A stretch of DNA of 64,000 bases from Kitasatospora sp. NBC_01287 (GCF_026340565.1 NZ_JAPEPB010000001.1:5742501-5806500), one strand, 5' to 3'. Positions 1-13,721 are shown, counted from the first letter of the stretch. The notes: generated by a model not told the origin, from the letters alone. Numbers and translations: made by a program.

Positions 1-1884
1 AGCAGGACTAGTCGGCGCTGGACGGGAACCGGCTGGCTGGCACTGACCGTGCTGGTCACGGCCGGTTGCGCCACCATGCCGGACAGCGGCTCGCCCGAGC
101 CGGTCGACCCGCCCTCGGGCGCCGACCAGGGCGTCCAGGTGCGGGTGATCCCGGTGCCGCCGCGGGACGGGCAGACGCCGCGCGAGGTGCTGCAGAACTT
201 CCTGGACGCCTCGATCTCGGACGAGCACGACTACCAGACCGCACGGGAGTACCTGACCCCCGAGGCGGTCAGGACCTGGCAGCCGGACACCGGCGCGGTG
301 ATCCTCAACACCATCAACCTGGACACCGCCCCGGGCGACGGCGACCCCGACCACGCGACGGTCACGCTCCAGTCCTCGGAGATCGCGACCCTGGACGGGA
401 AGCACACCTACCGGGCCAAGACCGATCCGCAGTACTCCGCCGTCTTCAGCCTGACCAACGTCACCAAGGACACCGGCAAGGACGCCAAGGAGACGGCCGA
501 CAAGGCCCAGTGGCGGATCACCGACCTGCCGACGGCGCTGATCCTCAACCAGACCAACTTCCGCAACGCCTACCAGCAGGCCGACCGGTACTTCTTCACC
601 CGGCCCGACCCGGGCGCCCCGCCCGGGGCCGACCAGCCGGTGCTGGTGCCCGACCCGATCTTCGTGCGGCGCCGAATAGACCCGGCCTCCGCGGCGGCCC
701 AGGCCCTCAAGGAGGGTCCCTCGGACTGGCTCGCGCCGGTCGTCAGGTCGGCCTTCGACGGCACCTCACCGGCCGCTACCGTCAACACCGACGACCCGCA
801 TCAGCCCAAGCTCCAGATCGACGGGGCCGACTTCCAGACCGGCTCGCCGCAGTGCGGTCAGATGGCCGCGCAGCTGTACTTCACGCTGCTCAGCCTGAGC
901 GGCCCGAGTTCCCTCGACAACGTGACACTGACCGCCAAGCGCGGCAGCTGCGAGTACAGCCCGGCCCAGGCCAGGACGGCCTCCTGGGCGCCGGGCAGCC
1001 TGACCGCGGCGGCCGTCGGCGGCGGTGTGCCCTACGCCCGCAACGCGCAGACCGGGCAGCTGATCCGACTGGACAACTCGGCTCCGGTGCCCGGCGTCCT
1101 GGGGGCGAGCAGCCTGCCGGCCACGCTGCGCCCGGCCGGTGGCGCGCCGCTGGGGGCGTTCGCCGTCCAGCGGGACGGCCGCGCCGCCGCGGTGGTCAGC
1201 ACCGACGGCAAGGGGCTCTACCAGGTGCCGCTGGACGACACCGCCAAGCAGCTCGGCGGCGCGCTGGTCACCAGCCGGGCGCCGAGCCCCGAGCAGGGCC
1301 TCGGCTCGCCCAGCTGGGACGGTTCCGGCGGGCTCTGGGTGGTGGACCGCGATCCGTCGAACCCGCAGGTCTGGCTGATCCGCGGGTCGAGCCGCTCCGT
1401 GGTCCCGGTGGACCTGCCGCCGGGCCAGACGGTGGACAGCATCCGCCTCTCCTCCGACGGCACCAGGGCGGCGTTGCTGCTGGGCAACTCGGGGACGGCC
1501 GCGCACAGCCTGGCGATCGGGCTGGTGGTGCGCGGCGGCAGCGGGCAGCCGGCCGCCTCGATCACCGGGATCCGGCCGATCGCGCCGCTGCTCTCCGACG
1601 TCACCTCGGTCTCCTGGGCCGACCCGGACGTGCTGCTGGCGCTGGGCAAGGAGAGCGACAGCGTGCCGCAGCTGCACTACGTGTCGACCGACGGCTCGGG
1701 CGCGACGGACAACGTGCTGCAGGCGGTGGACGGGATGACCGTGGTGGCCTCCTCGGAGGACCGCGGCGACCAGGTGCTCGCCGACTCCAAGGACCAGGGC
1801 GTCTACTCGCTCTCCGGCAGCACGCCGCCCCAGTGGAAGTCCTACAACCGCATCGGTGCCGTGCTGCCCGCCTACCCGGGCTGA
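1..1884 (+). CDS. lpqB: LpqB family lipoprotein, 5' end outside the window
   Basis: Lipoprotein partner of the MtrAB two-component system in actinobacteria, with a role in envelope and cell-division signalling outside the membrane. The reading frame is open from base 1. Its first codons encode the end of a signal peptide (arginines, then a hydrophobic run) closing in a TAGC lipobox, with the lipidated Cys at codon 23 of the window, so the true start lies just upstream of base 1. The GTG at 49 falls inside the hydrophobic core and is not the start. After a Pro-rich linker come a GerMN-like region (roughly codons 200-330) and a C-terminal beta-propeller-like LpqB half. The 3' end overlaps the convergent comF gene by 13 bp. 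From family knowledge, mtrA and mtrB are expected immediately upstream. Confidence 0.93.
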   Translation, partial: SRTSRRWTGTGWLALTVLVTAGCATMPDSGSPEPVDPPSGADQGVQVRVIPVPPRDGQTPREVLQNFLDASISDEHDYQTAREYLTPEAVRTWQPDTGAVILNTINLDTAPGDGDPDHATVTLQSSEIATLDGKHTYRAKTDPQYSAVFSLTNVTKDTGKDAKETADKAQWRITDLPTALILNQTNFRNAYQQADRYFFTRPDPGAPPGADQPVLVPDPIFVRRRIDPASAAAQALKEGPSDWLAPVVRSAFDGTSPAATVNTDDPHQPKLQIDGADFQTGSPQCGQMAAQLYFTLLSLSGPSSLDNVTLTAKRGSCEYSPAQARTASWAPGSLTAAAVGGGVPYARNAQTGQLIRLDNSAPVPGVLGASSLPATLRPAGGAPLGAFAVQRDGRAAAVVSTDGKGLYQVPLDDTAKQLGGALVTSRAPSPEQGLGSPSWDGSGGLWVVDRDPSNPQVWLIRGSSRSVVPVDLPPGQTVDSIRLSSDGTRAALLLGNSGTAAHSLAIGLVVRGGSGQPAASITGIRPIAPLLSDVTSVSWADPDVLLALGKESDSVPQLHYVSTDGSGATDNVLQAVDGMTVVASSEDRGDQVLADSKDQGVYSLSGSTPPQWKSYNRIGAVLPAYPG

Positions 1885-2639
1885 GCGCGCGGCGCCCGGT
1901 GGCCGCGGTGGTGGACCGCCCGCGGGGCCGCGTGGTCCGGTGCCCGCTCGTGGCGGGCGGTGGCGGCCACCGTGGCGGCGGCCAGCGCCGGCGCGCCGGC
2001 CGCGCGCAGCGCCCTGGCCGCCTCGGCGAGGCTGGCTCCCGTGGTCACCAGGTCGTCCACCAGGACCAGTTGACGGCCGCTCAGCGCGGTCTGGAAGAGC
2101 GGCGGGACGGCCAGCGCCTGGTGCAGGTTGGCCCGCCGCTGCTCGGCGCCGAGACCGGCCTGGTCGACGACCGCGCGGCGCTGGCGCAGCACCGGGGCGA
2201 CCCGGCAGGGCAGGCCGGATCGGTTGAGCCGGTGGGCGGCGCACCGGGCCAGCCGCCTGGTCGCGTCGTGGCCGCGAGCCCGCACCGCGCGGCGGGCGGA
2301 GGGCACCGGCACCAGCAGCAGGGGCCGTGCGCCGGCGTCCCCGGGTGGGCGTTCGGCGGCGAGCGCCGAGCGCACCGCCGCGGCGAGCACCATGCCCAGC
2401 GGGCCGGCCAGCCGCAGTGCGCCGCGCTCCTTGTGGGTGAGCAGCAGCCCGCGCAGCGGATCGCGGTAGCCGGCGCAGGAGTGCAGCGGCGGCAGGCCGG
2501 CAGGGGCCGGCTCGGGGCCGGCCGGCGCTCCGCGCAGCCCCGCCAGCAGGGCCCGGCAGTCGAGGCAGAGTTGGCCGCCCGGCTCCCCGCAGCCGGCGCA
2601 GGCGGTGGGCAGCAGCAGGTCGAGCAGGAGCGTGGACAC
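1872..2639 (-). CDS. ComF family amidophosphoribosyltransferase-like protein
   Basis: ComF-type cytoplasmic protein of 255 aa. Near the N-terminus are two CxxC pairs (C14/C17 and C26/C29), the usual ComF zinc finger. The C-terminal half carries the phosphoribosyltransferase signature VLVDDLVTTGAS, which binds PRPP in this fold. In naturally competent bacteria ComF helps import DNA; in actinomycetes its substrate is not established. The GTG start at 2639 leads directly into the hydrophobic-plus-zinc-finger N-terminus expected for ComF. The gene is convergent with lpqB and divergent from hpf. The lpqB-comF-hpf-secA order is conserved in streptomycetes as far as I know. Confidence 0.88.
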   Translation of the reverse strand: MSTLLLDLLLPTACAGCGEPGGQLCLDCRALLAGLRGAPAGPEPAPAGLPPLHSCAGYRDPLRGLLLTHKERGALRLAGPLGMVLAAAVRSALAAERPPGDAGARPLLLVPVPSARRAVRARGHDATRRLARCAAHRLNRSGLPCRVAPVLRQRRAVVDQAGLGAEQRRANLHQALAVPPLFQTALSGRQLVLVDDLVTTGASLAEAARALRAAGAPALAAATVAATARHERAPDHAAPRAVHHRGHRAPRAQPG

Positions 2640-2996
2640 GACCCCTCCCGGTGACTCGTGACGCTGAGTGGTGCGGCCAGGGTGGGCCGTCTGGGCGGAG
2701 TTGTCCAGATATTTACCCCCACTTCACTCGATAGAGGGTAGACAGGGGTGAACAGCTGTCCGGCCGAACCCGCGCCCGCCTAGCCTCCCGCTGGGGAGGC
2801 GAAAAACCCGTCCCGGGTGTCTTATGAGGCCCCAAGGGGTTTCAAGCGCCTCTGATGGGGAGGAAGTGGGTGAAGGCCCAGCCGCCCCGGTCAACGGCCG
2901 GGCGCTGGGGCCGGCGGCAGAGTGGCTGGTCAGGCTGGGTCTCATGTCCGGTCCGGTAGTCCGGATCGGCGTCAGCACGAGGGATCGGAGTTCTGC
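2640..2996. other. Divergent intergenic region comF/hpf (357 bp)
   Basis: I find no convincing gene here. The segment 2700-2760 is AT-richer than its surroundings and probably carries promoter sequence. A GGTTTC...GGGGAG arrangement around 2838-2863 loosely resembles Streptomyces stress-sigma promoters, which would suit hpf, but the match is weak. The final 10 bp before hpf hold its Shine-Dalgarno sequence (GGAG at 2987-2990). Confidence 0.5.
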
Positions 2997-3689
2997 GTGG
3001 ACATCGTCGTCAAGGGCCGCAAGACCGAGGTGCCCCAGAGGTTCCGCGAGCACGTGGCCGAAAAGCTGGAGAAGGTCCAGAGGTTCGACGACAAGGTGAT
3101 CAGCCTTGACGTCGAGGTGTCCAAGGAGCACAACCCGCGTCAGGCCGACCGGTCCGACCGGGTCGAGATCACCGTCCGTACCCGCGGTCCGGTGATCCGT
3201 GCCGAGGCCGCCGCCGCTGATCCCTACGCGGCGCTCGACCTGGCCTCGGCGAAGCTCGACGCCCAGCTGCGCAAGTCCGCCGACCGGCGACGGGTGCACC
3301 ACGGAGCGCGCACCACGCCGCTGAGCGTGGCCGAGGCGACCGCGCGGATCGCGGCCCTGCCCGGCACGGCGACGGCGGAGGAGCTGAACGAGGCGCCGGT
3401 GCGCAAGACGGTGGCCCCCTCCCTCGAGGTCGAGGGCGAAGGACCGCTGGTGGTCCGCGAGAAGACGCACAGCGCCCACCCGATGACGCTGGCTCAGGCG
3501 CTGCACGCCATGGAGCTGGTCGCCCACGACTTCTACCTCTTCGTGGAGAAGGACAGCGGGCTGCCGAGCGTGGTCTACCGCCGCCGCGGCTACGACTACG
3601 GCGTCATCCACCTGAAGGCCGACGGCCTGGAGCCGGACGACGAGATCGGCGGCGCCGGCGGCGCGATCAACGCCGTGGGCGAGCGCTGA
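2997..3689 (+). CDS. hpf: Long-form ribosome hibernation promoting factor
   Basis: Binds the 30S subunit and drives formation of inactive 100S ribosome dimers in stationary phase or stress. The 230-aa length is that of the long form. It has an N-terminal S30AE domain (about 1-100), a variable linker, and a C-terminal dimerisation domain with the AHDFYLFVEKDSGLPSVVYR-type motif (about 170-225). The frame is open further upstream, but the GTG at 2997 gives the standard N-terminus MDIVVKGRK and has GGAG six bases before it. It sits alone between comF and the regulator at 3912. Confidence 0.95.
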   Translation: MDIVVKGRKTEVPQRFREHVAEKLEKVQRFDDKVISLDVEVSKEHNPRQADRSDRVEITVRTRGPVIRAEAAAADPYAALDLASAKLDAQLRKSADRRRVHHGARTTPLSVAEATARIAALPGTATAEELNEAPVRKTVAPSLEVEGEGPLVVREKTHSAHPMTLAQALHAMELVAHDFYLFVEKDSGLPSVVYRRRGYDYGVIHLKADGLEPDDEIGGAGGAINAVGER

Positions 3690-3911
3690 GCCCCCGGCGG
3701 GCCGGATAGCCTGCCCCCCGCCCCCCGCCGTGCAGGCGGGCCGATCGAGCGGGTTCTTCCGTCGCGTACTCACCGGCGGCCGGTGTCGCACCGGCCGCCG
3801 GTTCGCGTCCGGGGGCGCGCCCGTTGGAGGGACCCCGCCGATCGGTGGTGGAACCCGGCCGCTGACGGCGTGGAATGATGTGGCCCACAGCGTTCGGGAC
3901 GGGGAGGGCGG

Positions 3912-4640
3912 ATGGTGGGCCGGTTCGAAGGCGGCGTCGGCGACGGTCTGGAGTCCGCGTACGCGCCGCGCGGCGGCGAGCCCATCCGGGTCCTGGTGGT
4001 GGACGACCACGCGCTCTTCCGGCGGGGGCTGGAGATCGTGCTGGCCGAGGAGCCGGACATCAAGGTGGTCGGTGAGGCCGGTGACGGCGCGGAGGCGGTG
4101 CTCAAGGCCGCCGACCTGCTGCCCGACATCATCCTGATGGACGTCCGGATGCCGCGCCGCAGTGGGATCGAGGCCTGCACCGCGATCAAGGAAGTCGCCC
4201 CCAGTACCAAGATCATCATGTTGACGATAAGCGACGAGGAGGCCGACCTCTACGAGGCGATCAAGGCGGGTGCCACCGGCTACCTGCTCAAGGAGATCTC
4301 CACGGACGAGGTGGCGACCGCGATCCGCGCGGTCGCCGACGGGCAGTCGCAGATCAGCCCCTCAATGGCGGCCAAGCTGCTGACCGAGTTCAAGTCGATG
4401 ATCCAGCGCCGGTCCGACGAACGGGAGTTGGTGCCCGCGCCACGGCTGACGGACCGTGAGCTGGAGGTGCTCAAGCTGGTGGCCACCGGGATGAACAACC
4501 GGGAGATCGCCAAGGAGCTGTTCATCAGCGAGAACACCGTGAAGAACCACGTGCGCAACATCCTGGAGAAGCTGCAGTTGCACTCCCGGATGGAGGCCGT
4601 GGTCTACGCGATGCGGGAGAAGATCCTCGAAATAGGGTGA
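3912..4640 (+). CDS. NarL/LuxR-family response regulator (no adjacent kinase)
   Basis: Two-domain response regulator of 242 aa. The receiver domain (about 25-145) has the acidic pair in VVDDH, the phosphorylatable Asp in IILMDVRMPR, and the conserved Lys in YLLKE. The C-terminal LuxR helix-turn-helix (about 175-235) has the LTDRELEVLKLVATGMNNREIAKEL pattern. The ATG at 3912 is preceded by a strong GGGGAGGG. No histidine kinase is adjacent, so its partner, if any, is elsewhere. The N-terminal extension of about 24 residues is not part of either domain. An orphan NarL-type regulator at this position between hpf and secA is common in streptomycetes; its regulon cannot be read from the sequence. 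Confidence 0.92.
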   Translation: MVGRFEGGVGDGLESAYAPRGGEPIRVLVVDDHALFRRGLEIVLAEEPDIKVVGEAGDGAEAVLKAADLLPDIILMDVRMPRRSGIEACTAIKEVAPSTKIIMLTISDEEADLYEAIKAGATGYLLKEISTDEVATAIRAVADGQSQISPSMAAKLLTEFKSMIQRRSDERELVPAPRLTDRELEVLKLVATGMNNREIAKELFISENTVKNHVRNILEKLQLHSRMEAVVYAMREKILEIG

Positions 4641-4722
4641 CCCGGTAGGGTGGCGCGCCGCCCGCGGGGCCGGAGCGCCACCGGTGGCCGAGCGCGCGGC
4701 CCCCGGGTCGGCCCGGAAGTTC

Positions 4723-5910
4723 TCAGCCCAGCAGTCTGTCGAGGGCCGGGCGCAGCGCCTCGTCGGCCAGTGCCTCGACGCGGACCCCGGTGCAGCCCAC
4801 CCACTGCGCCGCCTCGCGCAGCGCCCCGGCCAGCGCGGGCAGATGGCGCGGTGCGTCGAGCGAGACCCGGCGGGCCACCAGGACCTTGCCCTCCCTGGCC
4901 GGATCGACCCGGCCGACCAGCCTGCCGCCGGTCAGCAGCGGCATCGCGAAGTACCCGTGCACCCGCAGGTGTTTGGGGGTGTAGGCCTCCAGCCGGTGCG
5001 ACATGCCGAAGATCCGTTCGGTCCTGGCGCGGTCCCAGACCAGCGAGTCGAAGGGCGAGAGCAGCGTGGTGCGGTGGCGGCCGCGCGGCTCGCCGGCCAG
5101 CGCCGCCGGATCGGCCCAGGCCGCGGTGGTGGCCGTGCCGCCGCCCTGACCCCAGCCGGCCACGGTCACCGGCAGCAGGCCCGACTCGGCCAGCACCGCG
5201 TCCAGTTGGGCGGATTTGAGTCGGTGGTAGTCCATCAGGTCGGCCCGGGTGGCCACCCCGAGGGCCTGACCGGCCTGGCGCACCAGGCGGGTCAGGCACT
5301 CCTGGTCGGTCAGCTCCCGCTGGTACAGCTCGGCGGGCACCGCCTGCTCGGCCGCGGCGTAGACCCGCTTCCAGCCGCGGCGTTCGGTGCAGACCACGTC
5401 ACCGAAGGCGAGCGCCCGCTCCACCGCGATCTTGGTGTCGGACCAGTCCCACCACTCCGCCGTCCGCTTCGCGCCGCCCAGCTCCGTGCTGGTCAGCGGG
5501 CCCTCGGCGCGCAGCCGGTCCAGCACCGCGCGGTAGGCCCGCGGGCTCACCTGGTGCCCCCACAGGTGACCGCGGTCGCGGTAGGAGCGGCGGCGGAAGG
5601 CGAAGAGCGGCCACTCCTCGATCGGCAGCACGCAGGCCGCGTGCGACCAGTACTCGAAGCTGCCGCCGACGCCCCAGAGCGCCTGCTCGACGGCAGGGCG
5701 GCCGACCGCGCCGAGCCGGGCGTAGGGCACCAGCTCGTGCGAGCGGGCCAGCACCGAGATGGTGTCCAGCTGCACGGCGCCGAGGTGGCGCAACACCCCG
5801 CGCACTCCGCCCCGGCGGTCGGGCGCGCCCAGCAGCCCCTGGGCGCGCAGGGCGATCCGGCGCGCCTGGTCAGCGCCGAGGGTCAGGACGGGCGGCGGTG
5901 CTGCGGTCAT
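4723..5910 (-). CDS. Winged-helix DNA glycosylase, YcaQ/AlkX type
   Basis: Member of the HTH_42 family (YcaQ/AlkX/AlkZ), 395 aa, which unhooks alkylated bases or interstrand crosslinks. The N-terminal region contains AVQLDTI with Q47-L48-D49. This fits the Q-hydrophobic-D catalytic motif described for the YcaQ-like branch rather than the Q-hydrophobic-Q motif of the AlkZ branch associated with antibiotic self-resistance. The C-terminal half has the typical SPFDSLVWDR and LEAYTPKHLRVHGYFAMPLL blocks. It is oriented opposite to its neighbours, with a tandem repeat array just before its start. Probably housekeeping crosslink repair. The substrate is inferred from the family. Confidence 0.88.
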   Translation of the reverse strand: MTAAPPPVLTLGADQARRIALRAQGLLGAPDRRGGVRGVLRHLGAVQLDTISVLARSHELVPYARLGAVGRPAVEQALWGVGGSFEYWSHAACVLPIEEWPLFAFRRRSYRDRGHLWGHQVSPRAYRAVLDRLRAEGPLTSTELGGAKRTAEWWDWSDTKIAVERALAFGDVVCTERRGWKRVYAAAEQAVPAELYQRELTDQECLTRLVRQAGQALGVATRADLMDYHRLKSAQLDAVLAESGLLPVTVAGWGQGGGTATTAAWADPAALAGEPRGRHRTTLLSPFDSLVWDRARTERIFGMSHRLEAYTPKHLRVHGYFAMPLLTGGRLVGRVDPAREGKVLVARRVSLDAPRHLPALAGALREAAQWVGCTGVRVEALADEALRPALDRLLG

Positions 5911-5934
5911 GCGGGCAGCGTAGGCGGTGCCGCT

Positions 5935-6015
5935 GACAGCGCGGACACCGACAGCGCGGGCACCGACGGCGCGGGCACCGACGGCGCGGGCACCGACGGC
6001 GCGGGCGCCGACGGC
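5935..6015. repeat. 15-bp tandem repeat, 5.4 copies
   Basis: Direct repeats of the unit GACGGCGCGGGCACC occupy 5935-6009 as five units (two diverged at one or two positions), with a partial sixth to 6015. The array fills the spacer between the start of the YcaQ-type gene and the stop of the GNAT gene and lies outside both coding sequences. Confidence 0.9.
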
Positions 6016-6031
6016 CGGCGGCGCAGGGCCG

Positions 6032-6637
6032 TCACGCCTCGTCCGTCAGCTCCGAGGCCAGCAGCGAGCCCATCCAGGAGTCGTGGAAGACGCCGCGCTG
6101 CTCCGCGTAGGAGCGCAGGGTGCCCTCCAGGGTGAATCCCGCCTTGCGGGCCACCGCCAGCGAGGGTTCGTTGCCGACGTAGGCCACCCACTCGAGCCGG
6201 CGGACGGCCCGCTCGGCCACGGCCCAGCGGCAGACCGCGCGCAGCGCCTCGACGGTGTAGCCGCGGCCGCGCGCCTCGGCGGCGGTCCAGAAGCCGACCT
6301 CCGCGGCGCCCGGGCCGCGGGCGGTCAGGCCCTGGGTGCCGACCAGCTCGCCGGTCTCCTTCGAGAGCACGCAGAAGGGCAGGGACCGGCCGCTGCGCCA
6401 GCCCTCCACGGCCAGCTTCTCGACGAAGAAGACCGCGTCCTCACGGGTGTAAGGGGAGGGGACGGGGGTCCAGCGCTGGACCTCCGGGTCCTGGCAGGCG
6501 GCGAAGATCGCGTCGATGTCGGCCGGCACGGGCGGGCGCAGGATCAGCCGCTCGGTCTCCAGGATCACGGTCTCCGGGGGCGCGGGGTGCGAGGTCGCGG
6601 GCTGCGAGGCCACGGGCTGTGGTGCGGGGGTGCTCAT
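6032..6637 (-). CDS. GNAT family N-acetyltransferase, RimJ/RimL type
   Basis: Cytoplasmic acetyl-CoA-dependent acetyltransferase of 201 aa. The first 23 residues are a Pro/Ala-rich tail. The GNAT fold then starts at ETERLILRPP, a typical RimJ/RimL opening, and continues through the acetyl-CoA loop RGRGYTVEAL and the NEPSLAVARKAGFTLEGTLR block. These last two blocks resemble enzymes that acetylate ribosomal-protein N-termini or small molecules, but the substrate is unknown. It is transcribed away from secA. Confidence 0.88.
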   Translation of the reverse strand: MSTPAPQPVASQPATSHPAPPETVILETERLILRPPVPADIDAIFAACQDPEVQRWTPVPSPYTREDAVFFVEKLAVEGWRSGRSLPFCVLSKETGELVGTQGLTARGPGAAEVGFWTAAEARGRGYTVEALRAVCRWAVAERAVRRLEWVAYVGNEPSLAVARKAGFTLEGTLRSYAEQRGVFHDSWMGSLLASELTDEA

Positions 6638-6872
6638 GAACGGAGTATGGCCAACCGCCCAGCGGGCTCAAAACGACTTTCTCATGACCGATTTGTCCTG
6701 TTACTGGAGCGTATCGCGGGATCCGCTCCCACGGGTGACACCGGAATGGCGTGCTGACGCACCTCCCGGGGTGTTGGCCTCCTCGCATACGATGGCCCGT
6801 GCGGTGGGGTGGATCCCGCCGCGCAAGTCGTTCGCTCAGTCCAGTGCCAATCCAGGCGAGGAGCCCGCTCAA

Positions 6873-9650
<2,778 letters not shown>

Positions 9651-9690
9651 GGCCGGGCCGCGGGCACTGACCGCGGGCCGAGCGAGCAGC

Positions 9691-9730
9691 GCAGGGCGCC
9701 GTCCGGGAGCGATCCCGGACGGCGCCCTGC
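9691..9730 (+). terminator. Terminator hairpin downstream of secA
   Basis: Perfect 18-bp inverted repeat (9691-9708 and 9713-9730) around a GCGA tetraloop. There is no U tract, as usual for GC-rich actinomycete terminators. It also lies 3' of the convergent Rv3235-like gene, so it may act in both directions. Confidence 0.88.
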
Positions 9731-9792
9731 GGCGTGTCGGCGGCTCCGCGCCGCCCTGCCGCGCCCGCACCGCCACCGCCGCGTCGTCGCCG

Positions 9793-9840
9793 CGTCAGCG
9801 TCCCCCGCGGCGTCAGCGCCCCCCGCTGCGTCAGCGTGCC
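9793..9840. repeat. 18-bp tandem repeat overlapping a stop codon
   Basis: About 2.7 copies of an 18-bp unit beginning CGTCAGCG, in 9793-9810, 9811-9828 and 9829-9840. The TCA in the last copy is the stop codon (TGA on the minus strand) of the Rv3235-like gene. The other copies repeat that TGA downstream in the same frame. Confidence 0.8.
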
Positions 9841-10361
9841 TCCACCGCGGCCAGCTGCCACTGCTCGGTCCGCCGGTGCCGCTCCAGCCGGAACGCCACC
9901 ATGTGGTGGCGCTCGCCGCTCTCGACCCGCACGCAGACCTCCAGCACGCCCGCCGCCGGGGCGGATTCGTGCACCCGGGCGAGCCGGGGGCGCTGCGGCT
10001 GCCCGGGGCGGCGCAGCGGGCCCTGGCCGGCCAGCCGGGCGAGCAGGCGGTAGCCGTCGTGGGTGGTGTGCCGGGCCAGCTGGCCGATCGGGCGCAGCCC
10101 GCTGAGCACCTCGACCAGGCGCAGCGCGAAGCGGGCGGCCAGGTCGCCGTCGTCGCAGGCGGCGCGCGGGTGGCGCGGCGCGACGGCGCGGCCGGTGGGC
10201 GCGCGGTGCGGCGCGGGGCGCCGGGCGGCTGCCAGCCGGCGGATCGCCGGCCCGGTGGCGGGTGCGGCAGCGGCAGTGGCAGTGGTGGCGGCAGGTGCAC
10301 TGGCGGGTGCGGCGAGTGCACTGGCGGGTGCGGTGGTGGTGCGGAGCGCGGTCTCGGCCAT
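9831..10361 (-). CDS. Rv3235-like family protein
   Basis: Small protein of 176 aa. An Ala/Thr-rich, probably disordered N-terminus (about 1-60) is followed by a compact C-terminal domain with the DLAARFALRLVEVLSGLRPIGQLARHTTHDGYRLL pattern and a beta-rich end. This matches the Rv3235 family, found next to secA across actinobacteria; its function is unknown. The frame continues upstream to 10514, but the ATG at 10361 (N-terminus MAETALRTT) begins the part with normal composition. The secA neighbourhood suggests, without proof, a link to protein export. Confidence 0.8.
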   Translation of the reverse strand: MAETALRTTTAPASALAAPASAPAATTATAAAAPATGPAIRRLAAARRPAPHRAPTGRAVAPRHPRAACDDGDLAARFALRLVEVLSGLRPIGQLARHTTHDGYRLLARLAGQGPLRRPGQPQRPRLARVHESAPAAGVLEVCVRVESGERHHMVAFRLERHRRTEQWQLAAVEAR

Positions 10362-10630
10362 GGGCGGTACCCCCGGATCTGGTTCGCAGGATGGTCTGCC
10401 CCCGTTATCGGCGCCCGGTCCCGCCGGCCCGAGACCGCCGGGACCCCGCCACGCCGGTCGCCCGGACGGCGGCTTGACCACCCCCGTGCCCGGTGGGCCC
10501 AGGGCCGCGCGCACCGCCCGGCCCGCCGCACCGGTGGCCCGACGATGCGCTCGAAGGGGGACACCGGGGTGATCGTCCGGGCCGTATTCTGAGGGGGTCC
10601 CGCAGCACCCCAGGAAGCGAGCGTGCCCCG

Positions 10631-11140
10631 ATGCGTGTCTACGTGCCCACCACCCTGGCCGCGCTGGCCCAGGCGCAGCGAGGCGGCGCGCTGGAGCAGC
10701 CCGCGGCCTACGCGGTCACCCCGGCGCTGCGCGAGTGGTACATCAGCGACGACCTGGAGGAGCTGGAGTACGCCGCGCTGGTGCGCGCCGCCCAGTCCTC
10801 GCTGCGGCTGCTGGCGGCCGACCCGCAGGCTCCGCGCCGCCGGGTGGTGGTGGCGCTGGACGTGCCGGACGCCGCCGTCCAGCCGTTCACCGGCGACGAG
10901 TACCAGGACCAGGCCTCGCTCGGCCGGGTCACCCTGGGCGGGCCGGTCAAGCTGGCCAAGGCCGCCGCGGTGCACGCGGACGCCGACGACGACGGGGTGG
11001 TCGAGGACGTCGCCGCGGCGGCGGCCGCCATCGACGCCGCCGACGCCGGGGACGCCGACGCCCAGTTCAGCGTGGACGGCGCCGAGGACCACGAGCTGCT
11101 CTGGTTCGCCACCCAGGAGATCCCGGGCCTGATCGCCTGA
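10631..11140 (+). CDS. DUF6912 family protein
   Basis: Cytoplasmic protein of 169 aa with the conserved N-terminus MRVYVPTTLAALA and the block ALREWYISDDLEELEYAALVRAAQSSLRLL, both typical of DUF6912. The second half has an acidic, Ala/Asp-rich stretch (about 110-150). No enzymatic motif is visible. The frame is open upstream to 10493, but the ATG at 10631 matches the family start and has AGGAAG about 13 bases before it. Upstream TATTCT (10585-10590) is a plausible -10 box. Function unknown. Confidence 0.82.
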   Translation: MRVYVPTTLAALAQAQRGGALEQPAAYAVTPALREWYISDDLEELEYAALVRAAQSSLRLLAADPQAPRRRVVVALDVPDAAVQPFTGDEYQDQASLGRVTLGGPVKLAKAAAVHADADDDGVVEDVAAAAAAIDAADAGDADAQFSVDGAEDHELLWFATQEIPGLIA

Positions 11141-11286
11141 TCGCCTGCCTGCCTGTCCGGTCGCCCGCCTGCCTGCCTCTTCCCCAGGGGCCCGGGCCCC
11201 TGATCGCCCGAGGGGCGCGGCCGATCTCTACGCCTTTGACCACTGCCCGACACCTGACTGTCGGTGCCGGCCGCTACCGTTCCGGG

Positions 11287-11943
11287 GTGCGAACTCACAT
11301 CGTCTGGGACTGGAACGGGACCCTGCTGCACGACATGGCGGCCGTGCTCGGCGCGAGCAACGCCGCCTTCGCCGTGCTCGGCGGCGCGCCGCTGACGCTC
11401 GAGCAGTACCGCGAGATGTACGAGATCCCCATCCCGCGGTTCTACCAGCGGGCCCTGGGCTTCCAGCCGAGCAGCGCCGAGTGGGAGCGGCTGGACTCGG
11501 CCTTCCAGCAGCACTACAGCGAGGTCAGCGGGCAGTGCCCGCTGACCGAGGGCGTTCCCGACCTGCTCGCGGCCTGGGCGGCCGAGGGCCACACCCAGTC
11601 GCTGCTGTCGATGTACGAGCACCGGCGGCTGGTCCCGATCGTGGAGTCCTTCGGGATCCAGCGGCACTTCCTGCGGGTGGACGGCCGCACCGGTCCCTCG
11701 CACGGGCAGAAGGCCGCCTCACTGGTCCGCCACCTGGCCGCGCTCGCGCCGGGCGTGGACCCGGCGCGCACCGTGGTGATCGGGGACGCTGCCGATGACG
11801 CGCTCGCGGCCCGCCAGGCGGGCGTGCACGCCGTGCTCTACACCGGCGGCTCGCACATCCGCGCGAACCTGGAGCCGATCGGCGTCCCGGTGGTGGACAC
11901 CCTGGCGGAGGCGGTCGAGCTGGCCCGGCGGATCCCCGTCTGA
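11287..11943 (+). CDS. HAD superfamily hydrolase
   Basis: Phosphatase-like HAD protein of 218 aa. Motif I is VWDWNGTLLHD: the nucleophile Asp is present, but the residue two positions on, the usual acid/base Asp, is Asn (DWN), as in several phosphoglycolate-phosphatase-like subgroups. Motif II is in LLSMYEH, the Lys is in GQKAASL, and motif IV is in VIGDAADD. The helical cap lies between residues 15 and 90. The GTG start at 11287 gives MRTHIVWDWNGT. TACCGT at 11275-11280 ends six bases before it, suggesting a leaderless transcript. Physiological substrate unknown. Confidence 0.85.
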   Translation: MRTHIVWDWNGTLLHDMAAVLGASNAAFAVLGGAPLTLEQYREMYEIPIPRFYQRALGFQPSSAEWERLDSAFQQHYSEVSGQCPLTEGVPDLLAAWAAEGHTQSLLSMYEHRRLVPIVESFGIQRHFLRVDGRTGPSHGQKAASLVRHLAALAPGVDPARTVVIGDAADDALAARQAGVHAVLYTGGSHIRANLEPIGVPVVDTLAEAVELARRIPV

Positions 11944-12022
11944 CCGGTGTGTCGCCGCCCCGGCGACGGCTGGGCTGTGGTCAGTCTAGGGCGACCGAAC
12001 AGCCAGCAGAGCGGAGCCGCCC

Positions 12023-13654
<1,632 letters not shown>

Positions 13655-13721
13655 GCGGCACGACTTGGACAAGCTGTCGAGGAAAAGTGGATCTCCCTGC
13701 GCCTTTGTGCCTCCCTGTCCC